This document shows positions 59,201-59,877 of a stretch of DNA of 59,877 bases, one piece after another; position 1 is the stretch's first letter, and each line of letters begins with the position of its first letter. The notes beneath the pieces are model-generated. The model saw only the letters and a program-made list of their open reading frames with translations, had not been told where the DNA came from and made no database searches. The stretch spans positions 1-59,877 of the forward strand of contig CAYPST010000015.1 of the NCBI GenBank assembly GCA_964413425.1, in the 5' to 3' direction. Both the position numbers and the translations under genes were made by a program. This DNA comes from DATFLS01 sp964413425 (GTDB lineage Bacteria > Fidelibacterota > JAANXI01).

Positions 59201-59877
59201 TATGTAGCCAAGCGGCGGCGGTTGCCCAATCGCCGGGACGGCTACACCCAGAAAGCCACCATCGGTGGCCAGAATGTCTATCTCCGTACCGGTGAGTATG
59301 AAAACGATCAGCTGGGTGAGATTTTCATCGATATGCATAAAGAAGGCGCCGCCTACCGGAGCCTGATGAACTGCTTCGCCATCTCTATTTCGCTGGGCCT
59401 GCAGCACGGGGTGCCGCTGGAAGAGTTCGTAGACGCCTTCGTTTTCACCCGGTTCGAGCCCAATGGTATTGTTATTGGCAACGACCGTATTAAAATGTCT
59501 ACCTCAGTGATCGACTACATCTTCCGCGAACTGGCCGTGGAATATCTGGGCCGGACCGATCTGGCCAGCGTGAATCCGGAAGAGTTAATCTCCGAATCCG
59601 GCAAGAAACGGAAACCGGAGGCCAAAGGAGATGACACCCCGACAGGTCAGGGGACGGAAGAAAGTCCTGAGGAAACCGATCCCTATGGTGACGTCGATCA
59701 GGAAGACGTGAACTACACGGAGCAACCGGCCTCCCAGACCGAAGCCCTCAAAATCCAGAACGCCAGAATAAAAGGCTATACCGGCGATCAGTGCGAAGAA
59801 TGCGGCAGTATGACCATGGTGCGCAACGGCACCTGCTTGAAGTGCGTTACGTGCGGGACCACCACCGGCTGCTCCTG
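56270..59877 (+). CDS. nrdJ: Cobalamin-dependent (class II) ribonucleotide reductase
   Basis: Reduces ribonucleotides using adenosylcobalamin, independent of oxygen. The start has GAGGCGGAG upstream. Features: PNSPQWFNTGLHWAY, CFIQSVRDDLVNEGGIMD, GSGTGSNFSEIRG, GGTTRRAAKMVTLD, the active-site NPCSE motif, APTGTIGLVMDCDTTGIEPD and the C-terminal zinc-like CEECGS...CLKCVTCG. 1202 codons are present, ending GCS followed by TG; family members usually end near GCS, so only the last base of the stop is likely missing. Confidence 0.96.
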   Translation, partial: MQIQRKFTTRGKDPLAETTFVDRQSVIKNPDGSVVFRMEQVTVPEFWSQVASDILAQKYFRKAGVPAQTVPVEEKGVPAWLQRSEPATEALAALPEEEAYSHETDARQVFHRLAGCWTYWGWKHGYFDSEEDARAFYDELTYMLAHQMAAPNSPQWFNTGLHWAYGLDGPAQGHYYVDPESGEVRRSEDAYSHPQPHACFIQSVRDDLVNEGGIMDLWVREARLFKYGSGTGSNFSEIRGEGEQLSGGGRSSGLMSFLKIGDRAAGSIKSGGTTRRAAKMVTLDLDHPDIEEFVNWKVIEEQKVASLITGSRILEKHLNAIIQTTRDYEGPGSNSSGGTNGEAASQACDPTRNQALADAILKAQRMQVPRKYIERVIQLAELGYTGIEFPTYDSDWNSEAYYTVSGQNSNNSVRTPREFMEAVINDDEWSLYGRVERRKARAEGRTPRPTKTIRARALWNDIAYAAWSCADPGMQYHTTINDWHTCPEDGEIRASNPCSEYMFLDDTACNLASLNLLKYYDEENGFLIEDFTHAAELWTTVLEISVLMAQFPSRRIAELSYEFRTLGLGYANLGALLMVQGVPYDSKRARAITGAVTAIMHMTAYTTSAKMAAELGTFPGYERNKAHMLRVIRNHRRAAYNATSDEYERLSVPPPGIDPEYCPDDLLHAARDASDRALEQGEKHGYRNAQVTVIAPTGTIGLVMDCDTTGIEPDFAIVKFKKLAGGGYFKIINQAIPKALKKLGYTQSQIDEIISYAKGTGSLEGCPHINRSSLLGKGFTETELAAVENELPRSFDLRFVFNQWTLGAEFCTETLGFSAEQLNAPDFDMLKALGFTDVQIEAANDYVCGTMTIEGAPHLKEEHYAVFDCANKSGRKSTRSIAPEGHIRIMAAAQPFISGSISKTINLPASATVEDIKDAYLLSWKLGLKSNALYRDGSKLSQPLNATGDDLAEFLEEVEEEAHGPDVSSVAEKVVYKYVAKRRRLPNRRDGYTQKATIGGQNVYLRTGEYENDQLGEIFIDMHKEGAAYRSLMNCFAISISLGLQHGVPLEEFVDAFVFTRFEPNGIVIGNDRIKMSTSVIDYIFRELAVEYLGRTDLASVNPEELISESGKKRKPEAKGDDTPTGQGTEESPEETDPYGDVDQEDVNYTEQPASQTEALKIQNARIKGYTGDQCEECGSMTMVRNGTCLKCVTCGTTTGCS

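Noticed and set aside
1..59877. CRISPR arrays, insertion sequences, rRNA genes
   Set aside because: No regularly spaced repeats, transposase frames or rRNA-like sequence noticed.

Overview
The window is almost entirely one large flagellar and chemotaxis gene cluster (flgD to a second motAB pair), read nearly all on the + strand, followed by ordinary housekeeping genes. A P-ring and L-ring set (flgA, flgH, flgI) means a Gram-negative envelope with outer membrane. FlhF/FlhG, FliW/CsrA, a long FliN/FliY-type switch protein, CheZ, oxygen-dependent HemF, acetate kinase and a cobalamin-dependent class II ribonucleotide reductase occur together. I infer an aerobic or facultative, motile Gram-negative bacterium, possibly of the FCB group (Marinimicrobia, Calditrichota, Balneolota or relatives). 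This assignment is a guess from gene content; no rRNA is present.

Layout. 345-5856: flgD, a conserved flagellar-operon protein, flgE, motAB, fliL. 5861-7928: switch genes fliM and fliN/Y. 7929-8599: a repeat-rich gap ending in a sigma-54 promoter. 8600-17067: export apparatus fliOPQR-flhBA, then flhF, flhG, a small membrane protein and sigma-28 fliA. 17079-19944: a charged hypothetical protein, a membrane protein with HTH-like repeats and a divergent FliK. 19946-25331: six co-directional genes, five of them two-component signalling proteins, including two histidine-kinase-like proteins with complementary defects. 25653-33886: rod, ring and hook-junction genes flgF-G-A-H-I-J-N-K, fliW, csrA, flgL. 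34101-40193: a visibly AT-richer island with a four-domain TPR/glycosyltransferase/sulfotransferase/methyltransferase protein, a separate sulfotransferase on the other strand and a GT2-TPR glycosyltransferase, placed directly before flagellin. 40564-46424: fliC, flaG, fliD, fliS, a FlgN/FliT-like chaperone and a FlgM-like protein. 46602-51490: HTH protein, HDOD, CheY, CheZ, HD-GYP, second motAB. 51608-59877: tRNA-Lys, a 3-hydroxyacyl-CoA dehydrogenase, ackA, hemF (- strand) and nrdJ, which ends within a base or so of its stop.

Regulation readable from the DNA. Three sigma-54-type promoters (before flgD, fliO and flgF) each have, 140-144 bp upstream, a copy of the same GGAAAA / GGAA-N5-TTCC element, which I interpret as the enhancer of an undisclosed flagellar activator. 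Flagellin has a near-consensus sigma-28 promoter, and a second one precedes the small HTH gene. The flagellin leader carries several GGA motifs and the cluster carries adjacent fliW and csrA, which fits the CsrA-FliW-flagellin homeostasis circuit. Together this gives a hierarchy: sigma-54 for basal body and hook, FliA (restrained by the FlgM-like protein) for filament and late genes, CsrA/FliW for flagellin translation.

The best candidates for something new are the sulfated-glycan flagellin decoration island, the shared enhancer architecture, and the signalling block of split or degenerate kinases with a REC3-STAS protein inside the flagellar cluster.
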